From Ponticoccus alexandrii (lineage in GTDB: Bacteria > Pseudomonadota > Alphaproteobacteria > Rhodobacterales > Rhodobacteraceae), in assembly GCF_016806125.1 (NCBI RefSeq), contig NZ_CP047170.1, positions 248,001-312,000 of the forward strand: 64,000 nucleotides of DNA. Direction: 5' to 3'. The notes beneath the pieces are model-generated. The model was not told the origin of the DNA. It was given only the letters and a program-made list of their open reading frames with translations, and made no database searches. Position numbers and translations under genes: made by a program. Each line of letters opens with the position of its first letter. Position 1 is the first letter of the stretch. Positions 46,055 through 56,029 of this stretch are shown here, one piece after another.

Positions 46055-46372
46055 CTAAACAGGACGCCTTAGATCCCCGCCGCAGCCGTAGGCCTCGGCT
46101 ACATCGGGCACGACGAGCGCGCGAAACCCGCGGTCCAGCACCCTGTGCTGGGTGGAGGCGGAGGAGTCGGGCACTCGGAGCCCCCCCTCGCCGCCGACCA
46201 GTTCGACAGCGCGTATCATTTGCGCCCGGCCCGCGCTCCCGTCACGGTCCTGTCCGCCGTCAATCAGGACCAGATCCGACCCAGCGCGCACCACTGCCTG
46301 ACAGACACAGGCGCTGCCGGCTGCCTTGATGAACCCGTCGGAGGCGAGCCTGGTCTTGATCGTGTCGATCAT
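46055..46372 (-). CDS. Short hypothetical protein after dctM (possible truncated enzyme)
   Basis: This 105-residue open frame begins MIDTIKTRLASDGFIKAAGS 16 bp after the DctM stop, so it is the last gene of the second TRAP operon. It contains SDLVLIDGG and SSASTQHRVLDRGFRALVVP. The latter is reminiscent of the cysteine-hydrolase (isochorismatase-like) C-terminus, but no catalytic triad can be made out. It could be the relic of a larger enzyme. Function not assigned. Confidence 0.4.
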   Translation of the reverse strand: MIDTIKTRLASDGFIKAAGSACVCQAVVRAGSDLVLIDGGQDRDGSAGRAQMIRAVELVGGEGGLRVPDSSASTQHRVLDRGFRALVVPDVAEAYGCGGDLRRPV

Positions 46373-46388
46373 GGTCGTTTCTTGGGTG

Positions 46389-47801
46389 TCAGTCCAGAAG
46401 ACGGGGCAACGACAGGGCAATCTGCGGGAAGGCAATCACCAGTGCCAGGCCCACCAGCTGGATTGCAACGAAGGGGATGATACCCTTGTAGATGTCGGTG
46501 ATCTTCACCTCGGGCGGAGCGGACCCCTTGAGGAAAAAGAGAGCGAAGCCAAAGGGCGGCGTCAGAAAGCTGGTCTGCAGGTTCACAGCGACGATCACGG
46601 CGAACCAGAACAGCATCTGCGCACGCTGGTCGGCGATCGGCAGACCCTCGATCCCCAGCGCCGGCGCGAATTCCGACGCCATGCTCGCGACCACGGGCGC
46701 GAAGACCGGCAGCACGATCAGCGTGATCTCCAGCCAGTCGAAGAAGAACCCGAGGAAGAAGATCAGCGCCATGAGCAGGATCAGGAAACCCCAGTGGCTG
46801 AGATCCATCCAAGAGATGAAGTCGAGGATCAGGTCTTCGCCGTAGAGCGCGCGGAAGGTGTAGGAGAAGGCCGTGGCGCCGGCCATGATCAGGAAGATCA
46901 TCGCGGAGATCGAGGCGGTCTCGACGCAGACGTCATTCAGGATCCTGCCCGTCAGGCGCTTATTGAAAAACGCCAGCAGCATGGCCCCGAAGGCGCCGAT
47001 GCCTGCCGCTTCGGTGGGTGTAGCCCAACCGGCGAAGATAGAGCCCAGGACAAGGGTGATCAGGATCACCGGCGGCACGAAGCCCTTCAGCATCAGCCGC
47101 ACGATATTGGCGGCGCCGATCTCGTCCGAGGCGCGGGCGATTCTGGGCGCGCGCTGCGGTTTGAAGATGCCGATGACGATGATGTAGACGCAGTACAGAC
47201 CGGCCAGCAGCAGCCCGGGCACGACGGCCGCAAGGAAGAGATCACCCACCGGGATCGCCATCAGGTCCGCCATCATCACCAGCATGATCGACGGCGGAAT
47301 GAGGATGCCCAGCGTCGCCGAAGAGGCAACGGTGCCCGAAGCCAGCCGCTTGTCGTAGCCCGCATCAAGCATCGCCGGCAGCGCCATCATCGTCAGCATG
47401 ACGACCGAGGCGCCGATGATGCCGGTCGTGGCCGCCATGATGGTCCCCAGAAGGGTCACCGCCAGCCCCAGGCCGCCCGGGACCTTGGCCAGGATCAGCT
47501 GGAGCGCCCGCAGCAGTTCCGCCGCGACGCGGGACTTCTCCAGCATGATGCCCATGAAGACGAAGGCCGGCACGGCGACCAGCACCTGGTTGACCGCCGC
47601 GGTCTGCCAGAGACGATCAGCATAGAGGAAAAGCTCGTTCACCGACATCAGGTCCAGCCCGATGCCCGCCACCGTGAAGAGCAGGGCCAGCCCACCCAGC
47701 GTCAGCCCGACCGGGAAACCCAGGAAAAGCGACAGTGCCAGCACGAGGAACATGTAGCCGCCGATGTAGTCATAGAGATGCCATTTGATCGCTTCGATCA
47801 C
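46389..47801 (-). CDS. dctM: TRAP transporter large permease (DctM)
   Basis: This 470-residue, very hydrophobic membrane protein has about twelve transmembrane segments. The family signature regions are present: FVFMGIMLEKSRVAAELLRA, GIIGASVVMLTMMALPAMLD, SATLGILIPPSIMLVMMADL and, near the end, FLTPPFGFALFFLKGSAPPE. It is full length. Its start overlaps the DctQ stop by 4 bp. With DctQ and DctP it forms a sodium- or proton-driven importer of a small carboxylate or similar solute. Confidence 0.93.
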   Translation of the reverse strand: MIEAIKWHLYDYIGGYMFLVLALSLFLGFPVGLTLGGLALLFTVAGIGLDLMSVNELFLYADRLWQTAAVNQVLVAVPAFVFMGIMLEKSRVAAELLRALQLILAKVPGGLGLAVTLLGTIMAATTGIIGASVVMLTMMALPAMLDAGYDKRLASGTVASSATLGILIPPSIMLVMMADLMAIPVGDLFLAAVVPGLLLAGLYCVYIIVIGIFKPQRAPRIARASDEIGAANIVRLMLKGFVPPVILITLVLGSIFAGWATPTEAAGIGAFGAMLLAFFNKRLTGRILNDVCVETASISAMIFLIMAGATAFSYTFRALYGEDLILDFISWMDLSHWGFLILLMALIFFLGFFFDWLEITLIVLPVFAPVVASMASEFAPALGIEGLPIADQRAQMLFWFAVIVAVNLQTSFLTPPFGFALFFLKGSAPPEVKITDIYKGIIPFVAIQLVGLALVIAFPQIALSLPRLLD

Positions 47802-48424
47802 GCCTCTGCCCTCCGGTCTTCGGCTTCGGTATGGATGCCCAGCATGCCCAGCCGGCTTCCGGCAGCCTCGCGGATCGCGGCGGAGCCGCCCAGGAACAGG
47901 CCAAGCCGGATCAGGGTGGCGGTCAGGGCCATCAGCAGCACAGCCGCGCCCAGCGGGACGAAGGACTTGATGACCCAGCGGTGCGGAATGCCGGTCATCG
48001 CCGCAGATCCCTCACCCTGCAAAAAGGAAGTATAGGCCAGGTTGTAGGAAGCCCAGAACAGGACGCAGACGTATGGAATGCCGAGCACGAGAAGCGCCGC
48101 GACCTCGATCCAGGCCTTGGTCCGCGGGCTGCGGGTTTCGCGCCAGAGATCGACCCGCACATGCGTGCCGTTCAGGTAGGCGAGGCCGTAGGCGAGGAGG
48201 AAGATGATCGCATGCAGGTGCCATTCGGCTTCCTGCAGCTTGGTCGGTGAAAGAAAGTCGTTCAACGCGGAGTTCTGCACGAACTGCTGCACCACCACGA
48301 ACTTCCGCGTCACCACGTCGTAGACGATGATCAGGATCATCGGCAGGATCATCCAGGCGCCGATCTGGCCGATCCGTCGGCCGATGGCATCGAAGATGTC
48401 CGAAACTTTCAGAAGCGCGTGCAA
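47798..48424 (-). CDS. dctQ: TRAP transporter small permease (DctQ)
   Basis: This small permease of about 208 residues has four transmembrane segments. The family core is IGAWMILPMILIIVYDVVTR (early) and WHLHAIIFLLAYGLAYLNGT with HVRVDLW. I prefer the TTG at 48424, preceded by GGGAGAG, over the GTG at 48460, which has no ribosome site; the extra 12 residues are not hydrophobic. It follows the DctP gene by about 70 bp. Confidence 0.85.
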   Translation of the reverse strand: MHALLKVSDIFDAIGRRIGQIGAWMILPMILIIVYDVVTRKFVVVQQFVQNSALNDFLSPTKLQEAEWHLHAIIFLLAYGLAYLNGTHVRVDLWRETRSPRTKAWIEVAALLVLGIPYVCVLFWASYNLAYTSFLQGEGSAAMTGIPHRWVIKSFVPLGAAVLLMALTATLIRLGLFLGGSAAIREAAGSRLGMLGIHTEAEDRRAEA

Positions 48425-48496
48425 AGTTCTCTCCCAAGTCGCCGCGGGATGCGCGGGCACAAGGTCCCGCGCATCCGGTTTCCGCCGGGGCAGAAG

Positions 48497-49552
48497 TTAC
48501 TTCAGGTAGGCGGCGTCGCCCCAGATCTTGTAGTTCTCGCGGAACTTGGTGAGGCTGTCCCATACCCGCTGGCTATCGGGGTTCGAGCCGGTCTCGTCGG
48601 CCACGACCTCCTCCCATGCAGCGCGGAACTGGTCGAGCTGGTCGTCGCTCCAGGTCATGTTCTGCACGCCGTCCTCGACATTGGCCTGCATCACCTCGAA
48701 CTCGGCGGCTTCGCCCTCGGCGAACTGCTGCATCAGCGCTTGGTCGCAGGCCAGCTTCACCATGGTCTGTTTGCCCTCATCCAGCGCGTTCCAGCTGTCG
48801 AGGTTGATCAGCAGCTCCTGCACGGTGGACTGCTGGTGCCAGCCGGGGAAGTAGTTGTACTTCGCAATCTGGTAGAAGCCGAGACCCCGGTCCACCGCAG
48901 GGATGGACTGTTCCGCCGCATCCAGCGTGCCCAGTTCCAGCGCCTGGTAGATCTCGCTCGGGGCCAGCAGCTGGGTAGAGACGCCGAACTTTTCCATTAC
49001 TTTCGCGCCAAGGCCGAGGAACCGCATCTTCAGCCCCTTCAGGTCATCCATCGTCTTGATTTCCTTGCGGAACCAACCGGCGGTTTCCGGTGGCAGGATA
49101 CCGCAGGGCAGCATGTAGAGGTTGTCTTCGGCGTAGAGTTCGTTGGCCAGTTCCATGCCGCCGCCGTAGCGCAGCCAGGCCATCATTTCACCGGCACCGG
49201 GGCCGAAGGGCACGGCCGCGAAGAAGGCATAGGCCGAGTTCTTGCCGGTGTTGAAGGCGGGCGACCCGTAGGCCGCGTCGATCGACCCGTTCGAAACCGC
49301 GTCGTAGTACTGCGTGCCCGCCACCAGTGCACCGGGTTCGAAGACCCGGATGTCGAAGGCTCCGCCCGAGATCATATCGATGGTTTCGCCCAGATGATAA
49401 GACGTGGCGCCGGCTACGGGCAGCGCCTCGGGGTAGGTGGAGTGCATCCGCCAGCGGACGCGGTCCTGTGCATGGGCCGGCAGGGCTGCTGCGGCCGTCA
49501 CGGCGGCCAGCGCGATGCTGGCGATGATCTTTCCATTGGTACGAGTGGTCAT
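48497..49552 (-). CDS. dctP: TRAP transporter solute-binding protein (DctP)
   Basis: This 351-residue periplasmic protein has a signal peptide (MTTRTNGKIIASIALAAVTA, cleaved after AHA). The DctP core includes KTMDDLKGLKMRFLGLGAKV, with the substrate-clamping Arg, and PSEIYQALELGTLDAAEQSI. The start at 49552 follows GGAGGAAAC. The closely spaced upstream genes encode an isocitrate-lyase-family enzyme and an SDR, so the ligand is probably a carboxylic acid they degrade (inference). Confidence 0.92.
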   Translation of the reverse strand: MTTRTNGKIIASIALAAVTAAAALPAHAQDRVRWRMHSTYPEALPVAGATSYHLGETIDMISGGAFDIRVFEPGALVAGTQYYDAVSNGSIDAAYGSPAFNTGKNSAYAFFAAVPFGPGAGEMMAWLRYGGGMELANELYAEDNLYMLPCGILPPETAGWFRKEIKTMDDLKGLKMRFLGLGAKVMEKFGVSTQLLAPSEIYQALELGTLDAAEQSIPAVDRGLGFYQIAKYNYFPGWHQQSTVQELLINLDSWNALDEGKQTMVKLACDQALMQQFAEGEAAEFEVMQANVEDGVQNMTWSDDQLDQFRAAWEEVVADETGSNPDSQRVWDSLTKFRENYKIWGDAAYLK

Positions 49553-49596
49553 GTTTCCTCCCTTTGACACTCTCTGATTCTGAAGTGGTTGAACCT

Positions 49597-50457
49597 TCAG
49601 CCGTAGGTGGCGTCGATCTCTTCCCAACGGTGCAGATCGACCGCATCGCTCAGCGTGGCATAGTCGTCCATCTGCGCCGCCAGCCCGGACGTGGTGCCCG
49701 TGGCCTTCAGCCCGGCCAGTGTTCCGGCCACGGCGCGCGATGCCGACAGCAGCGTGGAAAGCGCGTGAAAGACGACGGAGAACCCCATGTCCTGGGCATC
49801 CTGCGTGGTCAGATTCGCGGTTTCATTGCCATCGACGATGCTCAGCACGCGTGGGAAATCCAGCGTCCGGCCAATGGTTTCGGCCTGCACGATGGTCTTC
49901 ACCCCGTCGACGAAGACCATGTCGACGCCGGTATCGGCATAGGCCTTCGCCCGGTCGAGCGCGGCCTCAAGGCCGTCGACGCCAAGCGCATCGGTACGGG
50001 CGATGATCATCATGTCGCTGTTGCCGCGGGCCGCTATCGCCGCTTTCAGGCGCCGCACGTTGGCCTCGGGCGACTCCAGCGTGATGCCGCCCAGCTGGCC
50101 GCATCTCTTCGGCAGCATCTGGTCCTCGAGGTGCACGGCGGCGACGCCGGCCTGTACGTATTCCTCGATGGTGCGATGCAGGTTGTTGACCCCGCCATAG
50201 CCGGTGTCGGCGTCGGCGATCACCGGAACAGAGGTGCCGCGGACCATGTCGCGGGCATGGGCCGTCATTTCTGTCTGGGTCATGAAGCCCAGGTCCGGCA
50301 GCCCCAGCCGGGCGACGGTCGCCCCGAAGCCGGTCATGTAGATCGCGGGAAAGCCGGCGCGCTCCACGAGGCGCGCGCTCAGCGTGTCATAGGCACCGGG
50401 AGCGGAGACGATCTCCGGTCCGGCAATCAGGTTGCGCAGGGTGGCGGCTCGGCCCAT
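49597..50457 (-). CDS. Isocitrate lyase/PEP mutase-family protein
   Basis: This 286-residue lyase-type enzyme resembles 2-methylisocitrate lyase/carboxyphosphonoenolpyruvate mutase. The metal-binding VIADADTGYGG is present. HLEDQMLPKRCGQLGG carries the catalytic loop, with Cys in the K-x-C-G position as in true lyases. It also has MIIARTDAL and a VDG-type strand. A 286-residue length is usual. It lies 44 bp upstream of dctP and 1 bp after the SDR. The reaction probably splits a 2-substituted malate-, isocitrate- or related acid; the exact substrate is unknown. Confidence 0.87.
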   Translation of the reverse strand: MGRAATLRNLIAGPEIVSAPGAYDTLSARLVERAGFPAIYMTGFGATVARLGLPDLGFMTQTEMTAHARDMVRGTSVPVIADADTGYGGVNNLHRTIEEYVQAGVAAVHLEDQMLPKRCGQLGGITLESPEANVRRLKAAIAARGNSDMMIIARTDALGVDGLEAALDRAKAYADTGVDMVFVDGVKTIVQAETIGRTLDFPRVLSIVDGNETANLTTQDAQDMGFSVVFHALSTLLSASRAVAGTLAGLKATGTTSGLAAQMDDYATLSDAVDLHRWEEIDATYG

Positions 50458-50458
50458 C

Positions 50459-51226
50459 TCAGCGCCCTCCCGCCACGTCGAGCAGCGACCCGGTGGTGTA
50501 GGATGACCCCGGCGACAACAGCCAGATCGCGGCCTCCGCCACTTCCGTGGGCTGACCCAGACGCTTCATCGGGATGATGTCGGCCAGCGCGTCGACCTTG
50601 GCCCGATCACCAAGGGAATCCATCTGGATCTCCGTGTCGATGATGCCCGGCGCCATGGCGTTGACCCGGACCTTCGGCGCCAATTCCTTCGACATGGACA
50701 AGGTCATGGTGGCGATACCGGCCTTCGTGGTGGCGTAGGCAAAGTTGCCCAACATGCCGCCGGTCCGCGCCGCGATGGACGACAGGTTCACGATCGACCG
50801 TTCACCGAAATCGCCGTCCGCCTTCACGAAGGCGGCGGTGACCTGAGCGGCGGAGACGAGGTTCACCGAGAGCACGCGCTGGAATTCGTCCGCATCGAAG
50901 GCATCCAGCGTCATGATGCGCCCGATGATGCCTGCATTGTTCACGAGATGCGCTAGCCCGCCCCAGGTCGTGACGATTTTTGCCATGGCGGCGCGGACTG
51001 CATCCGTATCGGCCACGTCGACTTCCTGCGCCAGCACGCGATCCCCATGAAGCTGCGCCAGCGCCTCAAGCCGGTCACCGCGCAGATCCCAGATCGCGAC
51101 CTTCGCGCCCGATGCCAGCAGGCGCTCGACAATCGCCAGTCCGATACCCGAGGCACCGCCGGTCACCAGCACCGGCCGGTCACGAAAATAGAAGCTGTAG
51201 TCGAGCCCCGGCATCGCCTGATCCAT
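50459..51226 (-). CDS. Short-chain dehydrogenase/reductase (SDR), TRAP operon
   Basis: This 255-residue SDR starts MDQAMPGLDYSFYFRDRPVL at 51226 behind CGGGAGGACACG. Its cofactor motif TGGASGIGLAIVERLLASG is near 30. The NNAGIIG motif, Ser in VNLSSIAA and Tyr-x3-Lys in YATTKAG complete the site. First gene of the second TRAP operon, divergent from the GntR regulator. Probable oxidation of a hydroxy-acid before cleavage by the lyase-family enzyme. Confidence 0.88.
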   Translation of the reverse strand: MDQAMPGLDYSFYFRDRPVLVTGGASGIGLAIVERLLASGAKVAIWDLRGDRLEALAQLHGDRVLAQEVDVADTDAVRAAMAKIVTTWGGLAHLVNNAGIIGRIMTLDAFDADEFQRVLSVNLVSAAQVTAAFVKADGDFGERSIVNLSSIAARTGGMLGNFAYATTKAGIATMTLSMSKELAPKVRVNAMAPGIIDTEIQMDSLGDRAKVDALADIIPMKRLGQPTEVAEAAIWLLSPGSSYTTGSLLDVAGGR

Positions 51227-51277
51227 CGTGTCCTCCCGAATCCTCATTCGGAAGGATGACTAGCCTTGCAAAATCTA

Positions 51278-51310
51278 GGATACAACAAAAAAATACTACA
51301 TGATGTATCC
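51278..51310. promoter_or_regulatory. Putative GntR/FCD operator between SDR and gntR
   Basis: GGATACA (51278-51284) is mirrored by TGTATCC (51304-51310), and TACAT-G-ATGTA (51297-51307) is a compact palindrome inside it. The AT-rich spacer sits between divergent starts at 51226 and 51361, the expected position for a GntR regulator's operator controlling both directions. Confidence 0.5.
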
Positions 51311-51360
51311 CAGTTATGGGGCTATATTGAATACCACTGCAAGTCAGGCGAAAGGCCCTC

Positions 51361-52089
51361 ATGGCGTCCATCCACAAAGCAAACGGCAAGACCAGTCTGG
51401 CCCGGACGATCGCCGCCGACATCCGCGAGGCGATCATCGACGCCCGTTTCGAATTCGGCGAGGCGCTTTCGGAGGAAAACCTCGCCGCCGCCTTCGGCGT
51501 CAGCCGCACACCGGTTCGCGAGGCGCTCAACCTCTTGCAGCTAGAGGACCTGGTCAGCATCGTGCCGAAATCTGGCACCTACATCTTCACGCCCGGTCTC
51601 GAGGATATCGAGATGCTCTGCGATTACCGCGCCGGGCTGGAAATGCAGGCGCTCGATCTTGCGCTGGTGAATGCACCCGACGCGCTCGCCGCGCGGCTGG
51701 CCGAAATCGCTGGAGAGATGGAGACCCCGGTGGCCGAGGACGACATGCGCGCCTATGGTCGGCTCGACGCGGTCTATCACCAGGAAATTATCGGGCACGC
51801 AGGCAACTGCTACCTGGAGCGGGGGTACGCCATGGTGGTGGGACGGGTATCGGCACTGCGCACGCAACTGGCCGCGCGGGCGACCGGCGAACCGCATAGG
51901 TCCATGGCCGATCACAGGGCGATGGCACGACTGATTGCAGAGGGCAGGACGGCCGAGGTCCGCGAGATGCTCGCCCGCCATGTCGGTCAGACCAAGGTCA
52001 ACTACACCAATGCCTTCCTTGCACAGAAACCCCGCGCTGAAAGCGAACGTCAGCGGCTGAAGGCGCTGTTCTCACAACGCCGGGACTGA
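51361..52089 (+). CDS. GntR-family transcriptional regulator (FCD domain)
   Basis: In this 242-residue regulator the winged HTH is at about 15-75 (LARTIAADIREAIIDARFEF, ENLAAAFGVSRTPVREALNL), followed by an FCD ligand-binding domain with metal-ligand histidines in VYHQEIIGHAGN and RSMADHRAMARLIAEGRT. It is divergent from the SDR/lyase/TRAP operon and probably represses it until an acid ligand binds. Confidence 0.92.
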   Translation: MASIHKANGKTSLARTIAADIREAIIDARFEFGEALSEENLAAAFGVSRTPVREALNLLQLEDLVSIVPKSGTYIFTPGLEDIEMLCDYRAGLEMQALDLALVNAPDALAARLAEIAGEMETPVAEDDMRAYGRLDAVYHQEIIGHAGNCYLERGYAMVVGRVSALRTQLAARATGEPHRSMADHRAMARLIAEGRTAEVREMLARHVGQTKVNYTNAFLAQKPRAESERQRLKALFSQRRD

Positions 52090-52143
52090 TCGCGCGGCGA
52101 TGTTTGAGCTACGCCCTATCGGCTGGACAGGGTCAAGCGTAAT

Positions 52144-52723
52144 TCAAGCGCCTCGCTGCACCCGCTGATCGGGTTGATTGATATCAGTTCTCTGCCCATA
52201 GACCAGCGCCGATGGCTTGCCGCCGAGGGCTGCGTAAGGGCGGTGGTGATTGTAGAAGGTCGTCCATTTCCGGAGCGCCGCCTTCGCCGCTGATCGCTCG
52301 CTTGAGCCAGGCGTGAAAGCCTGACCGGGAGACGCCCGGCAACACGCACATCCAGCTGACGGGCCGGATATGCCCGTGCTTGGCCAAAAACGCGAAGGGC
52401 ATGTCGCTTCTCGCCTGAAGACCGCTGCGCCCTTCGTCGGGACAACAGCCTCCGAACTGTTGCCCGGTCCTCCCCGGTTCAGGATGCCATGCTCCGCCTT
52501 GAGCTTGGCAACCTCCTTCAGGGCAGCAATCTCCGTCAGATCGGCGCGCTGCTCTCCGTTGCCGGGGGGATGCCGCGACCGCTTCACGCATCCGGCGACG
52601 CAGCACGCTCTCTGCAAGGTCACGATCCCGGCACGCCTGAGAAACCGAAATGCCCCGCTCCGTCACCGGCTTCACCGCTTCAACTTTGAACTCGCGGCTG
52701 AGCTTCCGTAGCATCACATCCAC
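52144..52723 (-). mobile_element. IS3-family transposase, degenerate and deleted
   Basis: The start LRKLSREFKVEAVKPVTERG, SVSQACRDRDLAESVLRR is that of the IS3-family OrfA. The end FYNHHRPYAALGGKPSALVY, QPDQRVQRGA is the OrfB C-terminus. About 600 bp of the catalytic core are missing, and the frame shifts several times. The region from 52090 to 52720 is thus a dead IS relic. Confidence 0.8.
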
Positions 52724-53716
52724 TCTCCAATTCCGTGGTCACGATCCTCTCTTCGCGATCCGAAACAGGCAGCCCGCCCTAGCACCATGGCACCCAAGTC
52801 TGGTTAAGGGGGTACTAACGACCGCTCCAGTGCCGGATCGCGCAGGCCAAAAGTGACGCCACGCGCCACGAAGCTCACCAAGGGCTCATGGTTGCCGAAG
52901 GCAGGCACCAGAAGCGGCGCCGTGTCGCTGGGCCGGGTCGGCAGGAAGATCCGGGCACAAGCCCGGGTGCCCGGAACGCCGGTCAGCCGCGTGGCGATGG
53001 CGGTGCCGAGCGGACGTTTGGACGGCGGCGGGTCTTCGTCCGAGAGGCGATGCAGTTCCAGATCGGCCCCGGCAAAGGTCTGTTGCGCGTCATTGATACC
53101 GGTGCCGATCATGCCCATGGCGACACTGCTGCCACATCCGCCGCGCGCGGGTGGCAACCGTCAGCCGATGCTGAGCTGCGCCGGGCAGTCGCCGCCCGCA
53201 CGGACCGGGGCAAAGCCCTGCCCGGCCCGGCGGTTGTGATCGAAATTCGCATCGGGCGACGAGGGCAGCGCCCGCGCGGTCCGAAGCGTCACGCCGGAGG
53301 GCAGCCGAAAACGATAGATCTTGCCTCAAGCGCCGCCAACCAGCGTTGGATGAACTGCCCGACGGGCAGCGCAAAGTGATCCTGCTCGTGTATTACGATA
53401 AGCTGTCCCCTGCCGGGGCTCTTTCCGCCAGGGTGTCATCCTGTTTTTCCACCTCAACGTCACGGACCGATTCTGGCGAAAGATCGACCGCCGAGCGGCC
53501 GACTGCCCCCCTGGGGATGCAGTCGAAAGACGGAACGCTGCGGGCGATGAAGCATTTCCCTCGCGATGACGCACCGCGCTCATGAGAAAAAACCAATTCG
53601 GGACAAAATCTTACTAAGACATGCCCCTCCGCTGAGATCGCACCCCAACAAGTGGTGATGTTTTTATTGCATAATGAGCGATTTGTATCGTACCAATCCT
53701 CTGGGGAGGCCAGATC
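52724..53716. other. Region with no clear gene; one ORF of uncertain reality (52804-53157, minus)
   Basis: The minus-strand frame 52804-53157 (117 residues, containing NDAQQTFAGADLELHRLSDE and LLVPAFGNHEPLVSFVARGV) reads like protein and, after a stop, seems to continue upstream as IYRFRLPSGVTLRTARALPS. This could be a decayed gene, but I cannot name a family. The rest (to 53716) contains only the DeoR promoter region with an AT-rich patch (53590-53690). Confidence 0.35.
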
Positions 53717-54499
53717 ATGAGCGAAACTCAGCGTCATCAGACGATTACAGACCTGCTGACCGAGCGCGCCTTTGCCTCGGCCAAGGAGTTGCAGGTGATG
53801 TTCAACGTCTCCGCCGCAACCATCCGGCGGGACATCGACAAGCTGCACGAGGCCGGCGTGGCGCAGAAGGTGCACGGCGGTATCGCGGCGCTGGACGGGC
53901 CGCCGCGCCAACGCGCGGTGTCGCTGCCCTTCATCGAGAACCGCGACATCGCCGTCGGGGCCAAGACCGCCATCGCCCACGAAGCGGGCAAGCTGGTGCG
54001 GGACGGCAGCCTGATCATCGTGCACGGCGGTTCGACCTGCTTTCACTTCGGCCGACACATCGCCAACCGCAACGTGCGCGTGTTCACCAACTCCATGCCA
54101 CTGGCAGGCTACCTGTCGGAACACGGCACCTGCCAGCTGACGGTGGGCGGCGGCGACCTGCACCGCGAGCCCGGCATCCTCTATGACCCGGCGCGCGGCA
54201 GCTACGAGTTCTACGCCTCGCAGTTCTTCGTCGGCAGCCTCGGGGTCAGCTCCGAAGGGCTGCTGGAAAGCCACCCGCTGCTGGTACGCTTCATCAACGA
54301 CATGTGCGACCTGTCCAACGAGATCATCGTGCTGGTCGACAGCCGCAAGTTCCGCGAGCGCCCGCCCAAGCTGGCGCTGCCCTTCGCCCGCGTGACCCGG
54401 CTGATCACCGACGATGGGCTGAGCGACCGCGACGCCGCGATGCTGGAGGATCAGGGCGTGTCCTTTACCGTGGCGCAGACCCGGTTGGGCGCGGCATGA
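53717..54499 (+). CDS. DeoR-family transcriptional regulator
   Basis: In this 260-residue regulator the N-terminal HTH ([40 protein letters not shown]) is classic for DeoR, followed by the sugar-phosphate-sensing domain ([30 protein letters not shown]). The start is behind GGGGAGGCC. Its stop overlaps the start of the ABC ATPase (ATGA at 54496-54499), so it is co-transcribed with and probably controls the pentose operon. Confidence 0.92.
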   Translation: MSETQRHQTITDLLTERAFASAKELQVMFNVSAATIRRDIDKLHEAGVAQKVHGGIAALDGPPRQRAVSLPFIENRDIAVGAKTAIAHEAGKLVRDGSLIIVHGGSTCFHFGRHIANRNVRVFTNSMPLAGYLSEHGTCQLTVGGGDLHREPGILYDPARGSYEFYASQFFVGSLGVSSEGLLESHPLLVRFINDMCDLSNEIIVLVDSRKFRERPPKLALPFARVTRLITDDGLSDRDAAMLEDQGVSFTVAQTRLGAA

Positions 54500-56007
54500 C
54501 ACCGCTTCTTGAAATGCGCGACATCTCCAAGACCTTCGGGCCGGTCAAGGCGCTGACGGGCGTGTCGCTGACCGCCTTTCCGGGCGAGGTTCACGCCCTG
54601 ATGGGCGAGAACGGGGCCGGAAAGTCGACGCTGATGAAGGTCCTGTCGGGCGCTTATGTCGCCGACCCCGGCGGCGCGATCCTTGTCGATGGCCAGCCGA
54701 TCCCCAGCGGCGATCCCAAGCAAGCCCGCGCCCATGGCATCGCCGTGATCTATCAGGAGCTGTCCCTGTCGCCCAACCTGTCGGTGGCCGAGAACGTCTT
54801 TCTGGGGCGCGAACCCTCGCGGTCGGGTTTTGTCAGCCGCGCCAGCATGGCCGCGCGCACCCAGCCGGTGCTGGACCGGCTTGGCATCGACTTCACCCCC
54901 GCCACCCGGGTCGGCAGCCTGTCCCTGGGCGAACGCCAGCTGGTCGAGATCGCCCGCGCCGTCGCCTCGGATGCGCGGATCATCGTGATGGACGAACCGA
55001 CCACCTCGCTGTCGAGCCGCGAGACGGAACGGCTGTTCTCGGTCATCGAGGGGCTGACCGCGCAGGGCATCGCGATCATCTACATCAGCCACCGCATGGA
55101 CGAGATCTACCGCCTTGCCGACCGCTGTTCGGTGCTGCGCGACGGCGCCTATGTCGGCACGCTCGACAAGGATTCGCTCAGCGCGCAAAAGCTGGTTTCG
55201 ATGATGGTCGGGCGCGATCTCTCGACCTTCTACACGAAGGAACACGTCGCCCATGACGATGCCCGTCACGTCGTGATGCGGGTCGAGGGCATGTCGGACG
55301 GCCGTCTGGTCAGGGACTGTTCTTTCGAGGTGCACGAGGGCGAGGTGCTGGGTGTCTCGGGGCTTGTCGGCTCTGGCCGGACGGAACTGGCCCGCCTGAT
55401 CTACGGCGCCGACCCGGCCACCGCCGGCACCGTCACGCTGAACGGGCGCGCGGTCACGCCGCGCAGCCCGCGCGAGGCGTTGCGCCATGGCATCGTCTAC
55501 CTGACCGAGGACCGCAAGGCGCTGGGGCTGTTCCTCGACATGACCATCGCGCAGAACATCTCGACCTGCGTGCATGAACGCGACGCCCGGCGCGGTGGCT
55601 TTCTGAACTTCCGCGCCCAGTCGGCCCGCGCCGCAAAGGCAATCCGCGAACTGGGGATCAAGACGCCCTCGGCCCGGCTGAACGTCGGCGCGCTGTCCGG
55701 GGGCAACCAGCAGAAGGTGCTGCTGGCCCGCCTGCTCGAGGCCAGGCCCGCCGTCGTCATTCTGGACGAACCGACGCGCGGCGTCGACGTGGGCGCGAAA
55801 TCCGAGATCTACCGCCTGATCGACCAACTCGCGCGCGAGGGGCTGGCGGTGGTGATGATCTCCTCCGAGCTGCCCGAGATCATCGGGGTCGCGGACCGGG
55901 TGCTGGTCATGCGCGACGGAGAGATCGCCGGAGAGGTGCGCGCCGCACCCGGAAAGCCGGTGCAACAGGAAGAGATCATGACCCTGTCGACAGGGGCCGC
56001 GGCCTGA
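54496..56007 (+). CDS. Sugar ABC transporter ATPase with two ATPase domains (RbsA/AraG/XylG type)
   Basis: This 503-residue ATPase has two nucleotide-binding domains. The first has Walker [11 protein letters not shown] and the [12 protein letters not shown] signature; the second has [15 protein letters not shown] and [14 protein letters not shown]. This is the fused layout of monosaccharide importers for ribose, xylose, arabinose and similar sugars. The start ATG at 54496 overlaps the DeoR stop. It is followed 22 bp downstream by the permease gene. Confidence 0.93.
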   Translation: MTPLLEMRDISKTFGPVKALTGVSLTAFPGEVHALMGENGAGKSTLMKVLSGAYVADPGGAILVDGQPIPSGDPKQARAHGIAVIYQELSLSPNLSVAENVFLGREPSRSGFVSRASMAARTQPVLDRLGIDFTPATRVGSLSLGERQLVEIARAVASDARIIVMDEPTTSLSSRETERLFSVIEGLTAQGIAIIYISHRMDEIYRLADRCSVLRDGAYVGTLDKDSLSAQKLVSMMVGRDLSTFYTKEHVAHDDARHVVMRVEGMSDGRLVRDCSFEVHEGEVLGVSGLVGSGRTELARLIYGADPATAGTVTLNGRAVTPRSPREALRHGIVYLTEDRKALGLFLDMTIAQNISTCVHERDARRGGFLNFRAQSARAAKAIRELGIKTPSARLNVGALSGGNQQKVLLARLLEARPAVVILDEPTRGVDVGAKSEIYRLIDQLAREGLAVVMISSELPEIIGVADRVLVMRDGEIAGEVRAAPGKPVQQEEIMTLSTGAAA

Positions 56008-56029
56008 TGGCTGCGTTGGAGGACAAGAC

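Noticed and set aside
52804-53157. 117-codon minus-strand frame as a real gene
   Set aside because: Not called as a gene: no family and no ribosome site; similarity of a neighbouring frame suggests a decayed gene at most.
53346-53585. Open frame starting with a sequence like sigma-factor region 4 (MDELPDGQRKVILLV)
   Set aside because: Only this short stretch matches; the rest has no fold, ribosome site or partner.
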